A program made the translations under genes and the position numbers. From contig JAGVVL010000001.1 in assembly GCA_018287875.1 (NCBI GenBank), positions 2,666,001 to 2,730,000 on the forward strand: a stretch of DNA of 64,000 nt, read 5' to 3'. This document shows, one piece after another, positions 46,121 to 55,247 of this stretch. Position 1 is the first letter of the stretch; each line of letters begins with the position of its first letter. Origin of the DNA: Nigrospora sphaerica. Its lineage: Eukaryota > Ascomycota > Sordariomycetes > Amphisphaeriales > Apiosporaceae. The notes under the pieces are model-generated. The model ran no database searches. It was not told the origin of the DNA and saw nothing but the letters and a program-made list of their open reading frames with translations.

Positions 46121-46862
46121 TGATGTGTGGGGTTTCAATCGGGCTGCACCACGGGCTTCTGTGACGCTGCTAAGACAGCCCGGCAGGTGAGGAAGCGAGA
46201 AAACGCATTATCGTATGAGTGATTCACTACTTTTTCCAAGTCGAGGAACGTATTTGGAACGGAATGTAGGGTTTGCTGGTTACCTGTCCAGTGTCTAGTT
46301 AAAACTTTCGTTCGAATCCAGGCGAAGGCCGACGATGAGATTGAAGACGCAGGGCAAACAGGTGGAATTACTCGGCCATTCCGGTCCAAGTTGGAGTTGT
46401 ACTCGTCATAGTCTGTGCTCGACGTGATAGTATCACAGTCCCTAGGCCTTATAAGTACGTTACGATGGTTATTGATGAGCATCGTGGGGATATGATGTCA
46501 GGGGGGTGATCGTTGCTTGATTACATGTGTGAATAAGCGGGGGGAGAGCGTCGTTGCAATACCCATATCTAGATACAGGTTCATTTCCAAAGGCCACGGC
46601 TAGCTTCCTCACTGCGGCAGCAGCCTGGGCGGCTCTCCCGGTCGGGATGGGAGATTCCAAAAATACGGCCTGGATTTCAGATGCGACTTGTTACCTAGAG
46701 CGTTCCGTACAGGCCGTGCCATAAAAGTGTGGCGCAAGTCTTTTTGAACCTCCCTTCCTGTGACGCTGTTCATTGATTAGTCGGATCAGGCTATAAAACT
46801 GAAACTCGCATTTCCTGGGCCTGTTGGGGTAGTAAAGAGTTTGCATGTAGTTTGCAAGCAAG
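46121..46862. other. Intergenic stretch between convergent genes
   Basis: About 740 bp between the stop codons of the NLR and the DUF6601-type gene. No supported frame. Confidence 0.5.
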
Positions 46863-47888
46863 CTAGGGGGAAAGACCGGCACTCTTGCTTTCCTCTCTTG
46901 ATAACCGTAGGCGGTCCTGGATCGCAAAGGTCCATTCTTTCGCCACTTTGTACACAAGTAAAAATGCCAACAAGAGGAGCAGAGCCCAGGAGCACGCCAT
47001 CATCGTAAAACTGAACCCAAGGGCTAATCTAGACAAAGCCTGTCCATTTCCTCCGGGTTGGTCCTCGATGGAGACGATCACCTGCAGTCCACCGAGGACC
47101 ACGGACACGGTGCCGAGACAGAATAGGATTGGGCCGTAGAAGCGGGCAAAGTAGTCTCCGTATTGGTAGTCGACTCGCTGGAAATAGGATTTCCGAAGGA
47201 GGATGGGCGCGTACAGGTTGAGCCTCGTCAATCGAATCTCGCCATAGCGGTAACGAGTCGAGACGTCGCTGTCGACGATCGAGGCCAAGTCGGCCCGGAA
47301 GTAGCAAAACTGCTCCCATGTGACCCCGCTCGGTACGAGCTGCAAGCCGGGTTCCTGTGCCACGCGGAAGTCGGACTCGTAGCGGACGAGGTGCCGATAA
47401 GTCCTGAGGTAGCCTAGAATGGCTCGGCGCACGCGGCGGTGCTCTGGCGCGTCCCGAGAGCCGTCGCCGGACAGGAAGCGCTGCCAAAACGAGTGGGACA
47501 GGATGTAGCGGGGTAGCGGCTTCACGAAGACGCGGTCGTGGATCCACACGAGATGTAGCTTGGGGTCCTCGGTTACCACGATGGCTCGCCGTTTGACTCG
47601 TTGCCGGTGGAGGGGCGAGATGCTCGCGCTGTCCTGCTTGGACATCCACCACAGCTTATCGGCCATCCTGTCGAGATCGTCCGAGCAGAACTCGTCGTCG
47701 AGGAAACTCCGGATGCGGTGCCGGTCGTCCAGCGCCATGTCGGGATACCCCGGCAAATGGAGGGCGGGGCGGGACGAGCCCAGGTCCTCATCTAGGTCCA
47801 AATTTAGCTGGTGTTCGACACGGAACGGCGGCGACAGCCGTGAAGAAGCCATGGCAGCGGCCGGAGACGAAGAAGGAGACGCAGACAT
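46863..47888 (-). CDS. Fungal membrane protein of the DUF6601 type
   Basis: A single-exon frame of 341 residues. Met at residue 13 (47852) is an alternative start. The N-terminal ~90 residues are soluble. The middle contains the characteristic LHLVWIHDRVFVKPLPRYIL and a region around ILGYLRTYRHLVRYESDFR and LTRLNLYAPILLRKSYFQ. Two strong hydrophobic helices follow, FYGPILFCLGTVSVVLGGLQVIV and ALGFSFTMMACSWALLLLLAFLLVYKV, with a short basic/Ser-rich tail. I recognise this layout as the fungal family named DUF6601, of unknown function. It lies between an NLR and a SesB-like hydrolase and is transcribed divergently from the hydrolase, which suggests, without proving, a role in the same locus. 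Confidence 0.8.
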   Translation of the reverse strand: MSASPSSSPAAAMASSRLSPPFRVEHQLNLDLDEDLGSSRPALHLPGYPDMALDDRHRIRSFLDDEFCSDDLDRMADKLWWMSKQDSASISPLHRQRVKRRAIVVTEDPKLHLVWIHDRVFVKPLPRYILSHSFWQRFLSGDGSRDAPEHRRVRRAILGYLRTYRHLVRYESDFRVAQEPGLQLVPSGVTWEQFCYFRADLASIVDSDVSTRYRYGEIRLTRLNLYAPILLRKSYFQRVDYQYGDYFARFYGPILFCLGTVSVVLGGLQVIVSIEDQPGGNGQALSRLALGFSFTMMACSWALLLLLAFLLVYKVAKEWTFAIQDRLRLSREESKSAGLSP

Positions 47889-48128
47889 GGGAGGGCTCTG
47901 ACCAGCAGGCCGAGTGAGAGACTTCTATTATCCTGGAGATGGAAACGCGTTTTCGGGCCGTCGGGCGCATATCAGCCCGGCCAGCGGGTAAGCCGACGTC
48001 TGGGCGCGAGCCTTACTCGGCTGTGCAGTTGTGGAACATACCGGGCGAGGGTCACATCTGGGTTCCGCATCGCCAACGTCTCTGCAGAAGCACGACTCGC
48101 GAAGCAAAGCCCCTCAAGAATCAACGCC
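47889..48128. promoter_or_regulatory. Divergent promoter region, membrane protein / hydrolase
   Basis: About 240 bp separates the two start codons if the hydrolase begins at 48129. The frame used by the hydrolase is itself open back to an ATG at 47939, so the boundary is uncertain. Confidence 0.35.
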
Positions 48129-50075
48129 ATGGAACTTCCCGGTCGGCTCCCGGTTGGGACGAGCGTGCTGGCTCTCCTGGCCGCTTGCCTCTGCCAGCTG
48201 TTTCGGGGAGCGCGTTCCCACAGCAGCGACCCGAACCACCTAGCGACACGCTCGAGCCGCGGCGTTTCCGAGAGTTGACACTGCGCGTGGACGAGGTCCC
48301 CACGAGGACGTCGGCCGCAGGACTGGAAAGCGAGCTGCAGTCTATCGTCGCCGCAGGTCCGGATCTGCAAGGCCGGGTCGACGGCTTGATCGTGCGCTCT
48401 CTTACGGCGAAAGACGGCACCTGCGCCTGCGCAACTGTGACGGTCAGAACGTTGCTTCGGGAGGACCAGCTGCTGGCTCACCTCCATTATGCCAGTAAAG
48501 AATTCCCGTACCGCTTCGACTGCACATTCTACGGCATCACGCCTCTTTACGAAGATCCGGCCGGCGCTCATTGCGAGTATGCCCATCCCTTCCCATCAAT
48601 TGTCGTCCTTGCTGGCTGTTTAATCCGTTCGCAGTGTGATTGCTGTTCCGGGCCTGGCGAGCCACGCAATCGGCTCGTGGAAATCGCCGGGCGGGAACCA
48701 TCTCTGGCTGCGCGATTGGCTCCCGCGCGACATCCCGAACATCCGTGTTCTCCTATACGGGTACGACACGACGTTGTTGAAGAGCAACGCCAAATCATCC
48801 ATAGAAGACCTGGGCCGGCGGCTCCTCGAAAGCTTAACGGCGTTCCGGACAAGCGATAAGGTGGGCCGTGGTTCGGTATCCGCCGACTCGGGGCTGGCTA
48901 ACCACGCGGCAGACCGAACGTCGCCCGATTATCCTCTTGGGTCACAGTCCAGGCGGCCTTCTTATCAAGGAGGCAGGTTCGCTAGGTTCCAGCACCGGCC
49001 GATGCTGACCAGTCGCAGGCACTCGTCCACGCCTCTAGGAGTCCCTCTAGTAGACCGACACACCAGCTTCTCTCGCGAACCTGCTGCGGCCTGCTGTTCT
49101 TCGGGGTGCCGCAGCTGGGTCTGCGGAACGAGAAGCTCGTGTCCGTCGTCGAAGGGCAACCTAACCAGGCTCTTATTCGCGCCCTGGTCGTGGACGACGA
49201 GTCGGAACCGTCGGGCTTCCTAGCCCGCATATCCGACGACTTTGCGCGTTGTTTTCAGGGCCGGCTGCGCGTCGTTGCCTTCTACGAGCGCAGGCTGAGC
49301 GCGACGGTTGTGGTACGTCCCGCCCAGGGTCCTTGAACCTGGCGCTGATTGCGTCTTACTCGTGCTGTCTAGAGGCAACCCGACGGCACGCTACGGAAGT
49401 CGGGCCCGCCCGTTCTAATGGTCACGAGGAAGTCGGCGACCAGCACCGGCCTAACCGCGTTGCCCGACGCAGACATCGTTTCTTTGGATGCCGATCACTC
49501 GGGTCTCGTCAAGTTTACGTCCCGCGGCGACGAGGCCTATGTGGTGGTGAGGGGGCGGATCAAGAGTCTGGTGCTGGGCGCAGCATCGTGGACCGTGGAC
49601 CGTAGGGGATCCAAGCTTTTCGGCCCAGGTCTGTTGGTGCTGTGCTGACCTGCGCTTAGCCCCCGCAAACCCCACAACACGTCATCAGGGAGCTAGGCTG
49701 CACGTTACCCAGCATGGGACAATTTTCGGTGGCGTCTACACAATCAGCGGAGGAAATGCCTCGCTGGACAACACGATGAATGTACAACCCAGATGGCAGG
49801 TGGCCCTGCCAGGGCGGCGCAGCGCGGAACGTAGAGCAACGGGGGCGCTTGACACTGGGCACCAGAGAGGGCCAGCGGGTCCAACGAAAGATGCGGGGAA
49901 GAGAGAGAGAGAGAGGAGTGGGGGAGAAGAGGTCAGGAACACGTCTGAGGCATGTCGGGCTTCCGGAGGTAAATGTATTAAAACGAGGCCAAGGAACTTT
50001 GGAACCCTTGGTCGAGACATGGCACCCTATAAAAGTAACCAGAAGCTCATAAGAGCACACACATACCGCTCTTAG
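48129..50075 (+). CDS. SesB-like alpha/beta serine hydrolase with putative C-terminal amyloid motif
   Basis: Exon model: first exon ending 48576, then 48635-48860, 48913-48972, 49019-49312, 49373-49601 and 49660 onward. Family landmarks are in order: LTLRVDEVP, FDCTFYGITPLYEDP, DVIAVPGLASHAIGSWKS, LWLRDWLPRDIPNIRVLLYGYDT, IILLGHSPGGLLIKEAL with nucleophile Ser, LLFFGVPQLGLRNEKLVSVV, ISDDFARCFQGRLRVVAFYE and KSATSTGLTALPDAD...DHSGLVKF. These are NLR-associated esterase/lipases. Splicing 49602-49659 (GTAGGG, CTGAC, TTAG) brings a Gly/Asn segment matching the NLR N-terminus into frame. Oddities are several. The start may be 48129 (spliced to 48224), 47939, or lost by frameshift. Intron 48973-49018 needs a GC donor. 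Pro follows the nucleophile. The frame stays open to 50075 after the motif, though unspliced reading of exon 5 stops at 49648. Confidence 0.72.
49725..49790 (+). other. Putative amyloid-signalling motif at the hydrolase C-terminus
   Basis: Twenty-two codons, with key residues F, SGG, L, N, M-N and Q-P at the same spacing as in the NLR segment 42643-42708 (9 of 22 identical, plus V/I and I/L exchanges). It is reached in frame only if the 58-bp intron 49602-49659 is removed, which has proper donor, branch and acceptor sites. Confidence 0.55.
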
Positions 50076-51103
50076 ACAGAGATATATACGAATGCAGGGC
50101 TGGGGACACACTCACGGCCTTTCGACAAGGGAATTCACTTATAAATAGGGTCCTCAGCAGTCATTCTAAGGAGACAGAAGGCGTGCGGGCTTAGCTGTTG
50201 ATTTGCACACGAAACACACCAGGCTGCTGCAGCACACGCTCGTTACCTACACCTACTCATGCTCCAATTTTATCTCCACGCGTGCGCCTACCTTTAATTA
50301 AGTATATTCACCATTTGGTTCTTTAAGTGTTTGTAAGATTGAAAGATGGCGAGAGTGGTGTATTCTTCCAAGGATGAGAAGGCGCTAGAGCTTATGATTT
50401 TAAGGGATGGGTGAATGTAGTTTACAAGGGTACGACGAATGTAATCCAACTTATACGGGCCTAAGTGCGAATGCAGCTGTATTTAACGTGTAACTATATA
50501 ACGGATGCATTCTTCGACTGGCAGCCTAGTGTATAGTAGGTATTCAAGTCCTGCCCATAGCTCTCCTTAACCTAAAGTCCATCATCACATGTAACTGAAG
50601 GGTTGCCTACGACGCCACCCTGGTGGCGTTAATATAATGCACTTGTGGACCACTGCGGCCGGGCCATTCTAGCGTTGCACTGGAGGATCATGCCTGGGTT
50701 CACACTCGTATAATAAGTAGACACAGCCCTTATAATGGACGAAAAGACGCTACCCGCTCAGAACTCGCTTCGGGTCCAGCACGCCAAGACAACCTAGTTC
50801 TTGATGCCATATACCTTGTTAGTGTGGGTTCTCCCAAGGTTCACGTTTGGCTAAATGCTTTTCATTGTTTATCTGGGCTATCCATCTTGCATGCCAGCTG
50901 GTCAGCCATCTGGCTCGCCTTTTCCTCTACCAAGGGCAAAATGTTTGTCACTTGCCCCTTTCCCCTCTTTCGTTCCTCGGCCGTATCTTGACCGCGTGCT
51001 CAGAAGCCATAGTCTCACGTGCCGCGGGGAGGGGGCATATAATATTCGTACATCTCAAAAAGCAGAATGGTGGGGTATCCATGGGTACAAAAACTCATAC
51101 GCT
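50076..51103. other. AT-rich gene-free stretch
   Basis: About 1 kb, clearly AT-richer than the gene regions by eye, especially 50,130-50,640. No frame longer than ~60 codons until the antisense of the lectin gene. It could be RIP-affected or a transposon remnant; no ends were identified. Confidence 0.45.
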
Positions 51104-53009
51104 TCACGCGACGGGCACGAAGCCGACGTCTTTCCAGTCGGTGCCGTCGAACCAGACCTCCTTGAGCCGGCCGGTGCCCTCCTCCTGGAAGAAGCAGCGG
51201 TTCATGTCCTGCTCCCTGGACACGGCGAAGCCCTGGCCGTCCCACGCGCCCGTCGTGGCGCAGGCAACGTCGGTGCCGGGCGCAGCACCGGCCAGCGCCG
51301 CGAAGGTGCGCGGGCCCTTCCAGCCCTCGTCGCCGTCGGTGCCGTCCTGCCACACCACCTGGAGGACCCCCGCCGCGTCCGGGTAGACAATATACGTGTT
51401 GACCTGGCGCGCGTCGTATGGCCTTCCCACCGTGAAGGCCCCGAGCGCCGTCCGCGCCGGGACCGCCGCCGCCATCGGCGGCTGCTCCGTCTTCTTCCAC
51501 GCCGTGCTATTCAGCGTGACCTGGTCCTCGGCGTTGTCCCGGACCCCTGTGCTCAGCCGCCCGTCCGCGTCGCGGTACACGAAGCCGGCCGCGCTCAAAA
51601 ATCTCTGTGCCACCGGCAGCAGTACCATGCCGGTACCCGCCGAGCCCTTGGTGGCTATGTCCGTGTCGTTCACCCACCAGGGCTGTGATTCGTTGTTCGG
51701 GTTGTGTCCTTGCAACGTCGTCCACCGGAGTTGGTTGTCTTGGTCCTGGGACATGATGAAGGGGAAGTAACATCCCAGCCGCGAGTCCTTGGACACCTGG
51801 AGCGGGTAGTTGTTCAAGCTGCTAGCTTGGCCCTTGAGTGACACCCCCGAGTCTGCTATGAAAAAGATCTGGCCACGAAGGGTGGACGTCTCGTCTACGT
51901 AGAAGAGCTCCCATTGGTTCTGCAGCATTGTCAGCAAGCGGCGTACCAAACCACTTTACATGTCTTTCTGGTGACCATACCGGAGTCACACCAAGATAGG
52001 ATCCGGCCGTTATTGAGGTGTTGGTCATGGGCTTGTAATCCAGTGTGTCCAGATCTACGGCCTTGGACCACTGGGAATCCTTGCTCGTCTTGTCCATGAA
52101 TCGCAGGACGTCATCGGGCCCCTGGTAGAAGAGGCGCAGGGTGTAGTTTGACGAGGATTTATCGCGATACCCTGTGACCGCTAGCCGAGAATTCATCCTG
52201 ATGGTCTTGGGCGACGGGACTGATGTTGTATCGTTGGCGGGAGCCCCGCTGCTCTCAGCATGCGATGTGCTGGCCATCGCCGCTTGCGTGCCCATCACCC
52301 CGCCCACTGTGGCGCCGACAATGATCGAGACGGCGACGACCCCGACGATGGCCCATAGAAGCCACCTCTTCTTCGTTTTCTTCTTCGCATCCACCACTGA
52401 CTCAACTACCATGGGGGCTTCCTCGCCTTTGGTCGAAGGGTCCGGGGTTTCCGCTGGTATTGAATGGTCGTAGCGGAGGGGCTGCAGGCCGTACATGGCG
52501 TACGGGTCTGGATTGGTTGCGGCCTCAGGAGATAGATGGCCGAACTCGACGGGCTGGCCCGACCCGTTCCAGTAGCCGTGCTGAGCCCAGTCATCGTTCT
52601 GTTGAACGGGCGCGTACGATGACATGTAAGCCATGTCTGGCGCTCGTCGATGTGAATCAGTCTGCGGCGGCAGGTGGACCGGTTGCAGGCCTGGCGATAC
52701 AAACTCATCGGCGTGGACTGCTGCCTGTTGGTACCCCAGAGGACCGCTGCGTGTTTCGGGTATCGGTGCAGGGAAATCCTGGCGCGCGCTCTTTTGCTCG
52801 TCAGGAACCAATTGTAGTCCCGGTGCCGCTCCCTGCTCGTCCCGCTCCGTGGACACCTCGAGCCATGGTTGCGGATCCCGCGCGGGTGGAACGCCGGACG
52901 GGAAATAGTACTTGTTGGCGTCGAACTCTGTCGGGCCGATGTGGTGACAAGCGTGCGACGACATGGCGGTGGCTTTCCGGGAAGTGGTTACAATAAAAGC
53001 CGGCGACAC
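51104..53009 (-). CDS. Type II membrane protein with fucose-specific lectin-like ectodomain
   Basis: Two exons, 53009-51960 and 51919-51104, give 621 residues (606 from the second Met at 52964). The 40-bp intron has GTAAAG, GCTGAC and TGCAG signals and keeps frame, joining PERH to NQWELFYVDE. The first ~230 residues are a Pro/Gln-rich cytosolic tail without a signal peptide (GLQPVHLPPQTD, YGLQPLRYDHS). A single membrane anchor follows a basic stop: KKTKKRWLLWAIVGVVAVSI and on through a Gly-rich stretch. The ectodomain consists of repeated blades such as LRLFYQGPDDVLRF, WELFYVDETSTLRGQIFF and LQVVWQDGTDGDEGW, ending KEVWFDGTDWKDVGFV, the style of fungal fucose-specific lectins (AAL-type propellers). 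Sugar specificity cannot be read. Surface display near an NLR locus is notable but may be chance. Confidence 0.85.
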
Positions 53010-53643
53010 ATACTAAAAGCAACATAAGTCAACAAGTAGAGAGCGTGAAGAAACGCAATGGCGGATTGACGGCAACACCTCATTGAAAGATGTCAACCCT
53101 GGCGGGCGGCAACGGCCCCCTTCTCCATGTGAATAGCGATCGCCCCCAGACTTATAATTAGACAGTCTACCATTGGGCTGCATGCGGGAGCAGCGGGTCA
53201 GCCAAGTCAACTCAGCCAACTTATAGGCCATTAACGCCGGGGGCTCACTGGGCGGAGCCACAACAGCAGGGCCCCCTCCCAGCGTCTTGGCGAAGCATCT
53301 CTCGTAAGATGTGTATGGGCACGGATGGTGAGTTGCCGCAAGGCGTTGCCGTTGGCTCCGTTGGAAAGGTCTGTCGAGTTCTGGGATGATGGATAGGATG
53401 ATGTTCAGGGCAGCCTTGTGGGGTCCAAGCTGCATGATTCAAGTTTGCTTCCTCGTTTCGGAACGGCTGAGCAGGCGTCACAACGGGTCTGTCAACAAGT
53501 AGCCAACCCGTCCCGGGACGTTAATGCCATCAAATTTTTTGTGTGTACTATGACGTCGTGGTCTGTAGGAGCGGGATTAAGCCTGCGGCGTCACAGTGGC
53601 ACTTGTGGTTCCAGCTCGCCCGTTCCGATCCCTGACAACGCCC
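53010..53643. other. Intergenic stretch, no gene seen
   Basis: It is the lectin promoter plus the galactokinase 3' end. Nothing else is recognised. Confidence 0.5.
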
Positions 53644-55247
53644 TCATGGCAATCTTCCACCCTCGAGGTTCAATACGGCGCTGCCGTTCATTGGGCGACT
53701 GACCACAATAGCAGCGTCGAGGTCTCTCTGGCTCAATTTGCGCTTCGAGTAGTACTTCTCCATCATGGCCTGCTTGATGCTGTCGACCTTGTCAGCAGGT
53801 ACCAAGTGCACGCTGCATCCGCCCCAACCAGCTCCGGTCAAGCGACTGCCGTAGCTGCCGGCTTCGCGCGCGATGGTGCAGAGCTCATCGATCTCGGGAC
53901 AGCTGCACTCGTACAGCGTTCGGCACGAGTCCTGTGTGGCGTTCATAAGAGCGCCGAGCTTCTTGTTGTACTCGGTGGTATCCTCTGTCTGGGAGTGCTC
54001 CTTCTCGTCCTCCAGCAGCGTCATGAACTCCAGGACGCGCAACGCCTCAGTGAAGACGTGCAGTGCGCGTTGTCGGAGCTTGAAATATTCGCCGCGTACC
54101 GGGAAGCTCGACATGAAGCGAGCCTTGATGTCGTCCACCGAAACGCCTGCGGCGGAAGCGACTTCTTCGAGGCTGTAGCCTTCTTCCTTGGTCAACTTGG
54201 ACTTGGTTAGCTCTACCAGCTCGGCGAGCTGCTCCTTCAGAGACTTCTGCGAGTCCTTGAAGTAGTTGAGGTGGAAGCCGTGCAGCGAAACCCCCAGAGG
54301 GCCAGCGTCCTTGGGTAGCGACGTGCCAGGGCACAACATGGTATTGAGAACCGCTGCGGCCATGCTGCACTCGACCACGCGCAGGTTGTAGTGAATGGGG
54401 CCAGTGACCTGCTTGTTGGACGTCACGAACGACTGCGCCACCATGAAGACGAGCTCCGGGTTGGTCTTGGGGAAAGACACGGGCCTCGCGGAAAGCGAAG
54501 GCGAAAAAGAGACGAACAAGGCGGAGCCACGTTCTGAGAACACGGAAGCCGACTGGTCCATGCTGTAAACCTTGTGAGCACCCGGAACATAGAGTGGGAC
54601 GGCGGCGTTTCCTACCCTCCAGAGTTGACGCCGACGGCGCGTTCGCTGACAATGGCAACCTCGGTCAAATCTTTCTTGTCCACATCCTTTTCGCCGTTGG
54701 CAATCATGACGGCCAGGGCACTGGCGCTGACAAAGGCGGCGCTCGAGCTCAAACCACCGCCAGCGGGCACTGTGCCGTCCATCAGGACATGCATGCTCTT
54801 GGGCTTGAAGTCGGCGCCGTGCTTCTTGCGCAGCAGCTCAAGGGCGCCCCTGAGACCGGCCTTGAAGTAGTTGGTCCACTCGTGCTTAGTCGCATCGATC
54901 TCGACCTCGCCGTGGGCCAGGTCGAACTCGCGGGTCGGGAATCGCTCTTCGTCCAGGTTGGCGAGGCGCAGCTTGTAGGTGCCCTCTTTCGACGGCTCGA
55001 GCTCGGTCGATACGGCCATGACGACGTCGGGCGTCATGCCCATGGGGAGGACCGAGTAGAGGGAATAGTCGATGTGCTCGCCGATGATGTTCACGCGGCC
55101 CGGCGAACGGGAGACGAACTGCGCGGGGCTACCGTACAGGGCCTGGAACTTCTCCAGCAGCTTGTTCCATCGTGCGCCCTGTTCGAGCAGCGCGTGCTCG
55201 GTGTAGATGTCGTGCAGCGCAGTGACAGTAGGCACCGGTCCCGACAT
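53644..55247 (-). CDS. gal1: Galactokinase
   Basis: Two exons, 55247-54616 and 54562-53644, join in frame at VNSGG/MDQ to give 516 residues. The galactokinase signature is SRSPGRVNIIGEHIDYSLYS near residue 50. The ATP-binding GHMP loop is MDGTVPAGGGLSSSAAFVSA. The third GHMP motif is RLTGAGWGGCSVHLVP near the C-terminus. The catalytic Asp lies in GVNSGGMDQSAS. The enzyme phosphorylates galactose at C1 in the Leloir pathway in the cytosol. The length agrees with fungal galactokinases (about 500-530). The intact GLSSSAAF loop argues against a Gal3-like non-catalytic sensor. No neighbouring Leloir genes are present in the window. Confidence 0.96.

Noticed and set aside
46285..46335. tRNA-like GTTCGAATCC box
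   Set aside because: A B-box-like word is present, but I found no matching A box at the right distance and no acceptor stem, so no tRNA is called.
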